NCBI GenBank assembly: GCA_037179385.1
Contig: CM074179.1
Span: forward strand, 70,451,806 to 70,515,805
Length of the DNA: 64,000 nt
From: Holothuria scabra
Taxonomy: Eukaryota > Echinodermata > Holothuroidea > Aspidochirotida > Holothuriidae
Direction: 5' to 3'
In this document: positions 25,228 to 34,575 of the stretch, in pieces
Layout of the letters: each line of letters starts with the position of its first letter
How positions within the stretch are numbered: the stretch's first letter is position 1
The notes under the pieces: model-generated
What the model was told of the DNA's origin: nothing
Databases searched by the model: none
Seen by the model: the letters and a program-made list of their open reading frames with translations, nothing else
Translations under genes and position numbers: made by a program

Positions 25228-27013
25228 TTAACCCTCTACCGCTGTGCTCCGATCCGTGCGTGTTTGCGCGCCTCGGGACTGGGCGGAAAAGCGGACGTAG
25301 CCCGCCCCGCATCGGCTTCCGTAGGCCATTGACCCCCGTGACGTTCAACTATTGTCTCTCTCGCTCTTGTGGCCGAATTTTCTCGTAGCTCCTCGCGGTT
25401 TCGAGCTCCGCGTGCAACAGCAAAAAGATGTGTGACAGCCGAGCTCTCCGCATGGGTCCAAAGGGACCCAAACAACGGCAAAGGTAAAAACTGAGCCCGT
25501 GGAGTGTGTTTTTCTGCAAAGCTGATGCCACTGTCTCTGCGCGTGTGCACGTAAACCTTTAGCCGAGTGGTGCAGATATTTTAGCTTAACCCTTTACCGC
25601 TGTGCTCCGATCGGGGCGTGTTTGCGCGCCTCGGGACTGGAGGGAAAAGCGGACGTAGCCCGCCCCGCATCGGCTTCCGTAGGCCATTGACCCCCGTGAC
25701 CTTCAACTACTGTCTCTCTCGCTCTTGTGGCCGAATTTTCTCGTAGCTCCTCGCGGTTTCGAGCTCCGCGTGCAACAGCAAAAAGATGTGTGACAGCCGA
25801 GCTCTCCGCATGGGTCCAAAAGGACCCAAACAACGGCAAAAGTATAAACTCAGCCCGTGGGGTGTGTTTTTCTGCAAAGGTGATGCCACTGTCTCTGCGC
25901 GTGTGCACGTAAACCTTTAGCCGAGTGGTGCAGATATTTTAGCTTAACCCTTTACCGCTGTGTTCCGATCGGTGCGTGTTTGCGCGCCTCGGGATTGGGC
26001 GAAAAAGCGGACGTAGCCCGCCCCGCATCGGCTTCCGTAGGCCATTGACCCCCGTGACCTTCAACTATTGTCTCTCTCGCTTTTGTGGCCGAATTTTCTC
26101 GTAGCTACTCGCAGTTTCGAGCTCCGCGTGAAACAGTAATGATGTGTGACAGCCGAGCTCTCCGCATGGGTCCAAAAGCACCCAAACAACGGCAAAGGGT
26201 TAAACTCAGCCCGTGGAGTGTGTTTTCCTGCAAAGCTGATGCCACTGTCTCTGCTTGTGTGCACGTAAACCTTTAGCCGAGTGGTGTAGATATTTTAGCT
26301 TAACCCTCTACCACTGTGCTCCGATCGGGGCGTGTTTGCGCGCCTCGGGATTGGGCGAAAAAGCGGACGTAGCCCGCCCCGCATCGGCTTCCGTAGGCCA
26401 TTGACCCCGTGACATTCAACTATTGTCTCTCTCGCTCTTGTGGCCGAATTTTCTCGTAGCTCCTCGCGGTTTCGAGCTCCGCGTGCAACAGCAAAAAGAT
26501 GTGTGACAGCCGAGCTCTCCGCATGGGTCCAAAAGGACCCAAACAACGGTAAAGGGTTAAACTCAGCCCGTGGAGTGTGTTTTCCTGCAAAGCTGATGCC
26601 ACTGTCTCTGCGCGTGTGCACGTAGACCTTTAGCCGAGTGGTGCAGATATTTTAGCTTAACCCTTTACCGCTGTGCTCCGATCGGCGCATGTTTGCGCGC
26701 CTCGGGATTGGGCGGAAAAGCGGACGTAGCCCGCCCCGCATCGGCTTCCGTAGGCCATTGACCCTCGTGACCTTCAACTATTGTCTCTCTCGCTCTTGTG
26801 GCCGAATTTTCTCGTAGCTACTCGCAGTTTCGAGCTCCGCGTGAAACAGGAATGATGTGTGACAGCGGAGCTCTCCGCATGGGTCCAAAAGGACCCAAAC
26901 AACTGTAAAGGGTTAAACTGAGCCCGTGGAGTGTGTTTTCCTGCAAAGCTGATGCCACTGTCTCTGCGTGTGTGCACGTAAACCTTTAGCCGAGTGGTGC
27001 AGATATTTTTAGC

Positions 27014-27112
27014 TTAAACTAAGCCCGTGGAGTGTGTTTACTGCAAAGCTGATGCCACTGTGTCTGCGTGTGTGCACGTAAACCTTTAGCCGAGTGGTGC
27101 GGATGTTTTAGC
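27014..27112. repeat. Short linker-only monomer (MITE-empty site 2)
   Basis: Same structure and length as the short monomer at 23004. The sequence before and after also agrees between the two sites (GGATGTTTTAGC before the next TTAA), at an offset of about 4010 bp, so both probably descend from one event copied by a larger duplication. Confidence 0.9.
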
Positions 27113-28178
27113 TTAACCCTTTACCGTTGTGTTTCGATCGGGCCGTGTTTGCGCGCTTCGGGATTGGGCGGAAAAGCGGACGTAGCCCGCCCCGCATCGG
27201 CTTCCGTAGGCCATTGACCCCGTGACCTTAAACTATTGTCTCTCTCGCTCTTGTGGCCGAATTTTCGGGTAGCTACTCGCGGTTTCGAGCTCCGCGTGAA
27301 ACAGTAAAGATGTGTGACAGCCGAGCTCTCCGCATGGGTCCAAAAGGACCCAAACAACTGGAAAGGGTTAATTTGAGCCCGTGGAGTGCGTTTACTGCAA
27401 AGCTGATGCCACTGTCTCTGCGTGTGTGCACGTTAACCTTTAGCCGAGTGGTGCGGATATTTTAGCTTAACCCTTTACCGTTGTGTTCCGATCGGGGCGT
27501 GTTTGCGCGCTTCGGGATTGGGCGGAGAAGCGGACGTAGCCCGCCCCGCATCGGCTTCCGTAGGCCATTGACCCCGTGACCTTAAACTATTGTCTCTCTC
27601 GCTCTTGTGGCCGAATTTTCGGGTAGCTACTCGCGGTTTCGAGCTCCGCGTGCAACAGTAAAGATGTGTGACAGCCGAGCTCTCCGCATGGGTCCAAAAG
27701 GACCCAAACAACTGTAAAGGGTTAATTTGAGCCCGTGGAGTGCGTTTACTGCAAAGCTGATGCCACTGTCTCTGCGTGTGTGCACGTTAACCTTTAGCCG
27801 AGTGGTGCGGATATTTTAGCTTAACCCTTTACCGTTGTGCTCCGATCGGGGCATGTTTGCGCGCCTCGGGATTGGGCGGAAAAGCGGACGTAGCCCGCCC
27901 CGCATCGGCTTCCGTAGGCCATTGACCCCGTGACCTTAAACTATTGTCTCTCTCGCTCTTGTGGCCGAATTTTCGGGTAGCTACTCGCAGTTTCGTGCTC
28001 CGCGTGCAACAGTAAAGATGTGTGACAGCCGAGCTCTCCGCATGGGTCCAAAAGGACCCAAACAACGGTAAAGGGTTAAACTAAGCCCGTGGGGTGTGTT
28101 TACTGCAAAGCTGATGCCATTGTCTCTGCTTGTGTGCACGTAAACCTTTAGCCGAGTGGTGCAGATATTTTAGCTTAA

Positions 28179-28569
28179 CTTTGCTTTTCCTGCAACATTT
28201 CAGTCTGAGTTATAATCTGAAAAGTTAAAATCAAGGTCGGTCATGAAAGTCTATCCGGTTTTGAAATACTTGTCACTACTTCTCCAATCCTCTCACCCAG
28301 GGCTATGGCTGGTATGGTATTTCTAGTACTTCCATGGGTATTTGATAGTCCAAGACCCCAATAAAGAGTAGGGAAGACTAGATTATCAAGTAATTTGATC
28401 AATTAGGAACTTCAACTTATTCTCGTTTTCATGGACATGTAGTAAAAGAGGACTCATTGTTTTCATATAGGTTTCATACTTGTCTTTTTTTAATGTTTTG
28501 TTGGTGTTTTGTTGTTAGACAGATTTATTTTAGACTAACATGATGAAAACTATTAAAGTTGAGACAAGG
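28179..28569. other. Unannotated stretch right of the satellite
   Basis: AT-rich sequence starting right after the last linker and its TTAA. Nothing recognised before the Penelope-like fragment. Confidence 0.5.
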
Positions 28570-28937
28570 ATGTGTATCCGTCGGTCTGCAATATAGGGTT
28601 GTTACCAATATCATTATGGTTAAGCTGAACCAATACATCAAAAAGGAACTTCTTCATTAGAAAAACTATGGGTGAATTTGATAGACGGATGAAAGTCATT
28701 GCGAGATCTCAAAAAGACTTTAAGGTTGTTGAGTCCATGCGGCCAAATGAAAAATATATCATCAATATACCGAAAGTAATGTAAAGGTTTTAACTGGAAA
28801 TGTGACAATAACTTACTTTCTAAGTCAGTCAAAAATATCATAGCATAACTAGGGGCCACCCTGCTGCCCATTGCAGTACGACAGATTGGGATTTCACTCA
28901 CAGACGGAACCTCCCGGCACCACTGCCACCATTAACC
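28570..28937 (-). pseudogene. Penelope-like element reverse transcriptase fragment
   Basis: Translated on the minus strand, it gives the palm region of a Penelope-type reverse transcriptase: TAMGSRVAPSYAMIFL (motif B region), then YFRYIDDIFFIW with the catalytic YIDD, then HPSIKFT. The frame stays open from 28901 to 28638. A one-base shift then follows near EVPF, with LFDVLV continuing in another frame as far as about 28570. Fingers, thumb and endonuclease are absent from this piece, so it is a dead fragment. Assignment to Penelope-like elements is firm from the motif context. Confidence 0.88.
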
Positions 28938-28956
28938 CTCCCCCCCCCCCACCCCT

Positions 28957-29241
28957 TTGCTGTGTTCGTCCGACGCGGTTTATCTTTTGACTTGTTCCGT
29001 CTGTGATTCAGGTAACTATGTAAGAGAGACAAGTACCCCTTTCCGTATGCGTTTCAATAAACATACTAAGTCCATACGTGACCACTCTCAAGGATTCCCT
29101 GTGGCACAACACTGTAACTTGCCCAATCACAGCATCAGTAACATCGGTTGTACTCTCATTTCCGCGGGCTTTGCTTCTCGGGAAGCTCGTAAAAAGTGCG
29201 AGTTAAGCTGGATCCTTCGACTTAATACCCACCTATCGTAA
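28957..29241 (+). pseudogene. GIY-YIG endonuclease domain of a Penelope-like element (fragment)
   Basis: The frame reads VYLLTCSVCDSGNYVRETST, FRMRFNKHTKSI, then ARKKCELSWILRLNTH. This is the GIY-YIG core as found at the C-terminus of Penelope-like proteins, with VYLL and NYV in the places of GIY and YIG, a conserved Arg and His in the helix, and the Glu-containing C-terminal helix. It lies on the opposite strand to the RT fragment just before it, so the two come from different insertions or from an inversion. No upstream RT is joined in frame. Confidence 0.82.
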
Positions 29242-30009
29242 CCAGACGATTTTGCTACTTTAAGAGTGTCATTTTCTATGTCTATTCGCTTCGTTCGGCT
29301 TATGAAACCTGGGCTTAATCAGTTTCCTTGAGAAATATACTTTAACGTTCATGTGAAATAAGCGTTCTTTTCCTATCTTAAACTTAATTTTGTATATACA
29401 CGAATCCGGACAGCAAGTGATGGTCTGATTTCAGTCGGCCATAACTGGGGTCCGTCACCTTTGAATCTTTCGATTTCCTTGCTTGCCCCCATCATGGATG
29501 GTTGTACACGAATTTGTATCTTGAATTCTCCAATATCACTAAATATGAGGGTTTGAAATTCATGAAAACAGTATAATAAAGACGATTTTAGGCTGATGGA
29601 CCCCACTAATGACGGCCTACAGTCACTAAAAACAAGCGCTGATCGGATCCGTGTATACTTATATCTACTATTTCCGTATATACTTGTATCTGCTATTTCT
29701 CTGCAGTCAATATTCCTAGATTACCTACGTGTTTATATCTTCTTTGTAACTTAACAATTAAACCCGCCAGCCTACTAAGCGCTTCTTTTTTGTACGCCCG
29801 CCTTCTTTGTTACGTCAAATAGGTGATAGTTAAGCTCGTAACGCTCATTCAGCTAGGGCGCACATCTTTTTTATCCTATTTGCTTTTAAACTTCAGTCTA
29901 TGGTATATTCGTTCAAACATGAGGAGCGGAATGTATGACTATTTTTCAAAACTCCGTGCTCTTTCTTGTCCATTTTTATTTCTTTTATGTCCTGTATAAT
30001 TTTATTCAT

Positions 30010-30011
<2 letters not shown>
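29242..30011. other. Probable Penelope-like 3' region and unannotated AT-rich sequence
   Basis: The first part follows directly from the GIY-YIG frame and may be the element's 3' untranslated region. The remainder shows no motif I can name. Confidence 0.35.

Positions 30012-30065
<54 letters not shown>
30012..30065. repeat. (TA)n microsatellite
   Basis: Pure TA run of 54 bp abutting the next GIY-YIG fragment. Confidence 0.97.
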
Positions 30066-30066
<1 letters not shown>

Positions 30067-30071
<5 letters not shown>

Positions 30072-30372
30072 CATTTATCTCATATACTGCAATTTATGTG
30101 GTGTGCAGTATGTCGGAGAATCTAAAAATACTCTTCGAATGAGAATGACACAGCACAGGTCAGCAATTAAAACCAAAAAGGTTGAACAACCTGTTGCAAA
30201 CCATTTCAATTTGCCTCATCATTCTATCAAAAACTTACGGGTCATTGCTATCGACCAAAACGATACATGGACCGACAAAGCTAGAAAAGCTAAAGAAAAT
30301 TTCTGGGAACTCAATCTCAAAACCACATCGCCTTTCGGCTTGAACATCAGGAGCGATTTACCAGCTTGCTGA
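30067..30372 (+). pseudogene. Second GIY-YIG domain of a Penelope-like element (5'-truncated)
   Basis: The frame is open from the end of the TA tract: VIYLIYCNLCGVQYVGES, TLRMRMTQHRSAI, then KARKAKENFWELNLKT, ending at a stop after SDLPAC. IYLI and QYVG stand for GIY and YIG, followed by the Arg and His of the active-site helix and a Glu near the end. It differs clearly from the domain at 28957-29241, so it is a separate family or an older copy. The element is cut off exactly at the (TA)n tract, so the 5' part was never inserted or was lost. Confidence 0.85.
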
Positions 30373-30683
30373 TAACACCAACCTAAATAATCCGATCAGG
30401 CCATTCCGGCCTAACAATTTCTCTAATTACTTTGAAGAGGATTTTCCTATTGTTGATGGGTTACACCCGAGTAATCCGATCAGACCCTCCCGGTCAATCA
30501 ACCTGCTCAATTGCCTTAAGAAGGATTATCCTGTCACAATAGAGGTGAGACCATTGTCAACACCTTTAAAAGCTTCCAAAATTTCTCACTCCATGTCATT
30601 CTCTGACCAAGTATTGACAAAGAGGTAGTATTCCTCGAAAGCTCTACTTCAAACCTTTTGGCTGTTTAATTTATCCAAATTCT
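30373..30683 (+). repeat. Penelope-like 3' untranslated segment, copy 1
   Basis: Follows the GIY-YIG stop codon. The part from about 30431 is repeated almost exactly at 33436-33688. Inside, AATCCGATCAG occurs twice about 80 bp apart with similar following sequence, an internal partial duplication. A (TA)n tract starts at 30766. Confidence 0.75.
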
Positions 30684-30762
30684 AGCCTTCCGCTATTTGT
30701 ATCTCCTCGGAGATCCAGCCTTTCAATTCTGTAGCACCGTTGTTTTACAGTTTCTCCGTCAT

Positions 30763-30765
<3 letters not shown>

Positions 30766-30861
<96 letters not shown>

Positions 30862-30890
30862 TAAATTATATATATATATATAAATATATA
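30766..30890. repeat. (TA)n microsatellite with a few interruptions
   Basis: About 125 bp of TA, slightly interrupted after 30857, ending at the outer tip of the inverted-repeat arm that starts at 30891. Confidence 0.95.
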
Positions 30891-31665
30891 CCATGTATTT
30901 ATGCTGTAAAAGCAAACAAAACCCTACTTAAAGTTTCTCACAAATCAATGCGATCGTCAGGGGATCTCGGTTAACAATGAACACAAGCCTTCGCCGTTCT
31001 GGGTTTTTAACCATTGCCCGCTTGAGTAACTTTCTTGCGTGTGTGGTGATGGCGGCATTGTGATAGAATCTCCGATCTTTTGTTCAAGAGGTTGGGGGAA
31101 CGGTGATCGACTATAGCAAGTTTTTCAGCTTGACAAAGGTTGCAAAAGCCAGATGGAGTTCTATGTGTGTTTGACTGTGCTAATATGTGCCAACGAATTG
31201 TAAAAGCCTGGCCGCTCCTCTTAAGGGACCAAACGTGTTTAGAGAGCTCGGTTTCTTTTTCATGACGTTCTAAGTTAAAAGATTTCTTGTGGTTGTTGTA
31301 CCCTTCCTTGAATGGGCCGCCAGACATGCCTATGTATGAGTGTGTGGCATCGTTACTAGTGACTTCAGCCTTGTAGACTACGGCTGATGTGAGGCATTTC
31401 TCTTCAAGGGGACACGAAATTTTAACCCTGCAGTTACAGCCGCGATTTGGGGGTGTAGCAGTTTTCTTTGAAAGCACCTTAGAGTTGTGGTTGCTTATGA
31501 CGGCTTTCATGTTTTTCATGCAACTATAACTGACTTTCACAGTGTTTTTGTTAAATATTTTGTGCAGCTTATGCCCCGGGGGAAAGTGTTTGGCTATGAG
31601 TTTGAGGAAAGCCCTGCCAACGTTAGATTTGACTGTTTTACTGAACGGGGGGTTGAACCAAATGA
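30891..31665. repeat. Inverted repeat, left arm (775 bp)
   Basis: This arm is the reverse complement of 32071-32845 with very few differences; I noticed changes giving EE versus DG and G versus R in the encoded protein. The outer tip is CCATGTATTTATGCTG and the inner tip GGTTGAACCAAATGA. Confidence 0.95.
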
Positions 31666-32070
31666 CCTTCCTGTGCCTTTGCTTCCTCTTTCGCCTTGGG
31701 GTGACTCAAAGGGGTACTTCAGTTTATGTTGAAAGCCACTGGAGTCTAGTGCCTTTTGGTAGGCAGGCGCTGCAGCGTCAAAAACTGCTTGATTGCAAGA
31801 GAGCTCAGCAATACGTTTGTTTACAGCCATGGGGATGTTTTTAAGTATGTTGGGTGGGTGGTTTGACTGGGTATTAATGAACAGGGGGGTGTCGTTGGGT
31901 TTCCTGTAGGGGGCATAGGTACCATCTCTCATATTAATCGTGACATCGAGGAAATTTACGGTATGGAGGTTAGTTTCGATAGTGATTTTCAGGTCGAACT
32001 CGTTGAAAATTTTAATGAAATCCTTGCGGGCTCTGTCAGCGAGTCTTCCGGAGCGCGTTCTCAATCCTTG
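31007..32070 (-). pseudogene. Penelope-like element, 5'-truncated copy: RT thumb, linker and GIY-YIG, one frameshift
   Basis: Read on the minus strand, translation starts within RT (GRLADRARKDFIKIF, TVNFLDVTINMRDG, APYRKPNDTPLFINT, SNHPPNILK), the post-palm or thumb region of Penelope-type enzymes. The frame is lost near 31700 and resumes one frame over as RRKRKQRHRKVIWFNPPFS, then KLHKIFN, VKVSYSCMKNMK, a CNCR...CPL...CLT cysteine cluster, and GIY-YIG (VVYKAEV, HSYIGMSGGPFKE, NNHKKSFN). The stop is at 31007. Fingers and palm are missing, so this copy cannot act alone. The inner half is duplicated in inverted orientation at 32071. Confidence 0.9.
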
Positions 32071-32729
32071 TCATTTGGTTCAACCCCCCGTTCAGTAAAA
32101 CAGTCAAATCTAACGTTGGCAGGGCTTTCCTCAAACTCATAGCCAAACACTTTCCCCCGGGGCATAAGCTGCACAAAATATTTAACAAAAACACTGTGAA
32201 AGTCAGTTATAGTTGCATGAAAAACATGAAAGCCGTCATAAGCAACCACAACTCTAAGGTGCTTTCAAAGAAAACTGCTACACCCCCAAATCGCGGCTGT
32301 AACTGCAGGGTTAAAATTTCTTGTCCCCTTGATGGGAAATGCCTCACATCAGCCGTAGTCTACAAGGCTGAAGTCACTAGTAACGATGCCACACACTCAT
32401 ACATAGGCATGTCTGGCGGCCCATTCAAGGAAAGGTACAACAACCACAAGAAATCTTTTAACTTAGAACGTCATGAAAAAGAAACCGAGCTCTCTAAACA
32501 CGTTTGGTCCCTTAAGAGGAGCGGCCAGGCTTTTACAATTCGTTGGCACATATTAGCACAGTCAAACACACATAGAACTCCATCTGGCTTTTGCAACCTT
32601 TGTCAAGCTGAAAAACTTGCTATAGTCGATCACCGTTCCCCCAACCTCTTGAACAAAAGATCGGAGATTCTATCACAATGCCGCCATCACCACACACGCA
32701 AGAAAGTTACTCAAGCAGGCAATGGTTAA
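32071..32729 (+). pseudogene. Penelope-like element, further truncated inverted copy: linker and GIY-YIG
   Basis: The open frame begins at the inversion junction with VIWFNPPFS, continues through KVSYSCMKNMK and the cysteine cluster, and ends with the whole GIY-YIG region and a stop at 32729. An internal Met at 32196 would give 177 residues. It carries YIGMSGGPFKERYNNH, with Arg where the left arm has Gly in KEGYNN; the helix Arg is usual for the family. It lacks any RT, so it is a partial copy rather than a gene. Confidence 0.9.
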
Positions 32730-32845
32730 AAACCCAGAACGGCGAAGGCTTGTGTTCATTGTTAACCGAGATCCCCTGACGATCGCATTGATTTGTGAGA
32801 AACTTTAAGTAGGGTTTTGTTTGCTTTTACAGCATAAATACATGG
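32071..32845. repeat. Inverted repeat, right arm (775 bp)
   Basis: Partner of 30891-31665. The spacer between the arms is 405 bp (31666-32070) and encodes the RT thumb part. The right side continues into about 75 bp not present at the left outer end, then a (TA)n tract. Confidence 0.95.
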
Positions 32846-32917
32846 TCGATATCCGCTCTTCTGCTTGCAGAATTGAGCACTCTGTCCAGTCTTGTTTTTT
32901 GGGCAATTATTTGTATT

Positions 32918-32919
<2 letters not shown>

Positions 32920-32981
<62 letters not shown>

Positions 32982-33017
32982 CCTATATATATATATATGT
33001 ACATATATATATATATT
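32920..33017. repeat. (TA)n microsatellite with short interruptions
   Basis: TA runs broken by CCGCC and GTACA, bordering the right-hand end of the Penelope-like inverted pair. Confidence 0.95.
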
Positions 33018-33040
33018 TTATTTCAAAAAAAATAAATCCT

Positions 33041-33125
33041 CTTTCAATATAAGGCAATGCCTATGTTTGAGGAGAAAATGGCCTGTCTTCATGCGACTAT
33101 TCAATACCGCACTGGTTCACTTATT
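33041..33125. repeat. Direct repeat left of the tRNA gene
   Basis: About 85 bp from TTTCAATATAAGG through ATGCGACTATTCAATACCG to CTTATT, repeated at 33347-33435 with a 3-bp insertion and three or four substitutions. Confidence 0.93.
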
Positions 33126-33258
33126 CATATAAGGTCGCTACGTCCCTCGACTTACTTAATATTACAGGGGACGCGTTCCTATGACATTCCTCTGACGTAA
33201 CAATAAAGAACTTAACCCAACAGTATTTATAATTAGTTGACCGCGCTCAATCACATAG

Positions 33259-33331
33259 GCCTCAATGGCTCAGTGGTCAGAGCATCCGCCTTGTAAGCGG
33301 GAGGTCGCTGGTTCGAATCCTGCTTGAGGCT
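33259..33331 (+). tRNA. tRNA-Thr(TGU)
   Basis: A 73-base cloverleaf. The acceptor stem GCCTCAA pairs perfectly with TTGAGGC. D-arm GCTC pairs with GAGC. The anticodon stem TCCGC pairs with GCGGG (one T-G pair) around the loop CTTGTAA, anticodon TGT, which reads ACA (Thr). The T arm is GCTGG and CCTGC around TTCGAAT with one T-T mismatch. The discriminator base is T and there is no intron or encoded CCA. Internal promoter boxes are good: A box TGGCTCAGTGG and B box GGTTCGAATCC. The T-arm mismatch and position inside a repeat leave some doubt that it is active; a tRNA-derived repeat is the alternative. Confidence 0.85.
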
Positions 33332-33334
33332 AAG

Positions 33335-33338
33335 TTTT
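33335..33338 (+). terminator. RNA polymerase III terminator of the tRNA
   Basis: TTTT starts four bases after the mature 3' end, the usual pol III stop; another T run follows at 33347. Confidence 0.65.
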
Positions 33339-33346
33339 CCATTTCC

Positions 33347-33435
33347 TTTTTCAATATAAGGAAATGCCTATGTTTGAGGAAAAAATGGCCTAAGGTCTTC
33401 ATGCGACTATTCAATACCGCACTGGTTCACTTATT
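33347..33435. repeat. Direct repeat right of the tRNA gene
   Basis: Second copy of 33041-33125, about 306-310 bp downstream. It stops at CTTATT, where a copy of the Penelope-like 3' segment begins abruptly. Confidence 0.93.
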
Positions 33436-33688
33436 ACTTTGAAGGGGATTTTCCTATTGTTGATGGGTTACACCCGAGTAATCCGATCAGATCCTCCCGG
33501 TCAATTAACCTGCTCAATTGCCTTAAGAAGAATTATCCTGTCACAATAGAGATGAGACCATTGTCAACACCTTTAAAAGCTTCCAAAATTTCTCACTCCT
33601 TGTCATTCTCTGACCAAGTATTGGCAAAGAGTATTCCTCGAAAGCTCTACTTCAAACCTTTTGGCTGTTTAATTTATCTAAATTCTAA

Positions 33689-33690
<2 letters not shown>
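33436..33690 (+). repeat. Penelope-like 3' untranslated segment, copy 2
   Basis: Almost identical to about 30431-30683, starting ACTTTGAAG and ending near AATTCTAAATTTA. A (TA)n tract follows directly. No coding region precedes it, so it is a heavily 5'-truncated insertion. Confidence 0.85.
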
Positions 33691-33856
<166 letters not shown>

Positions 33857-34371
33857 CGAACCCTCGGGGAGCTATCATTGTGGCCCCATTGAAGAAAAAA
33901 CAAAAAGCAAAGCGGGCAGTAAAATTCTGAAAAAGAGCTTGGCCGCTGGGGAGAAGAACAATCATAGGTGTGAGAAAGTCGCTCCTGTGTTTAAAAGTAA
34001 ACTTCCCATAGGGCATTTTCATTTTCCTCGAAAATGCAAGGCAAGTGACTCATTTCCTGTTACGTATTTTTTTCTAGATTTTATATAAGAAACCATTCCC
34101 AACAAAGCTCTGCTGGGAATATTGTTTGGTTAGCTTGGCCTTGTCACTGAAAACCCTTTAAGCAGTAAAATAACACTATGTTATAGCGTATGACATTTAG
34201 AGGATTCGGTAAACGTAGGTTATAAGATGATGAATCTATCTGTACTAAATCATCGACCTGACTTATGTTCGAAAAAATACTGTGAAAAATGACTGAAATA
34301 GCAAAAGCAATTTCATTCATATACTTTTTCTACAGGAAGTATCTGTAATCAATTGTTTACAGTGGCTTGTA

Positions 34372-34575
34372 CACTCTAAAACCAGTTTGTCAAATTGACC
34401 AACAACTGGGCCAACTATGTACCGAACCAAAACTGGTCAAACAGTTTCAGTATGGTCAAATTTGACCTAAAAGTAGTCAAATTCGACCATAATTAGTCAA
34501 AATATTTGAACAGTTTTGGTTCGGTGCATAGTTGACCCAGTCGTTGGTCAATTTGACCAAAGTGTTAATAGAGTG
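34372..34575. repeat. Hairpin MITE with CACTCTA termini
   Basis: About 70 bp at each end are inverted copies, close to 90% alike by eye, including GTCAAATTGACCAAC, CAACTATG and ACCGAACCAAAACTG. The ends are CACTCTA and TAGAGTG, flanked by TA on both sides, consistent with a Tc1/mariner-type TA target. It is 204 bp with no coding capacity, and absent from the paralogous position near 48.2 kb. Confidence 0.85.

Larger units (their letters stand above)
13084..28178. repeat. GC-rich satellite array: 42 MITE-bearing monomers and two short monomers
   Basis: The array starts at the TTAA at 13084 and ends at the TTAA at 28175-28178, each monomer beginning TTAACCCTTTACCG or a near variant. Full monomers are 354-358 bp, except five of 339-340 bp. 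Two 99-bp monomers lie at 23004 and 27014. Each full monomer contains a 252-bp MITE-like segment between two TTAA sites plus a 99-bp linker. The array is much richer in GC and CpG than the flanks, with CpG sites conserved across copies. Similar open frames of 60-275 codons recur on both strands in step with the repeat. They differ by frame and are broken by monomer indels, so they are not genes. Confidence 0.95.

Noticed and set aside
13084..28178. Dozens of similar reading frames of 60-275 codons on both strands of the array, some with apparent conserved protein sequence
   Set aside because: They follow the DNA repeat, appear in several frames at once, and are interrupted by the small indels between monomers. 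The similarity is that of the satellite itself. No start context, domain or codon-level conservation supports a protein.
13084..28178. CRISPR-like array
   Set aside because: The units are long and nearly identical along their whole length, with no unique spacers, and the sequence is clearly eukaryotic.
31487..31844. Plus-strand frames of 81 and 100 codons opposite the Penelope-like gene
   Set aside because: They are shadows of the minus-strand Penelope-like coding sequence; one recurs on the minus strand in the inverted arm as expected of a shadow.
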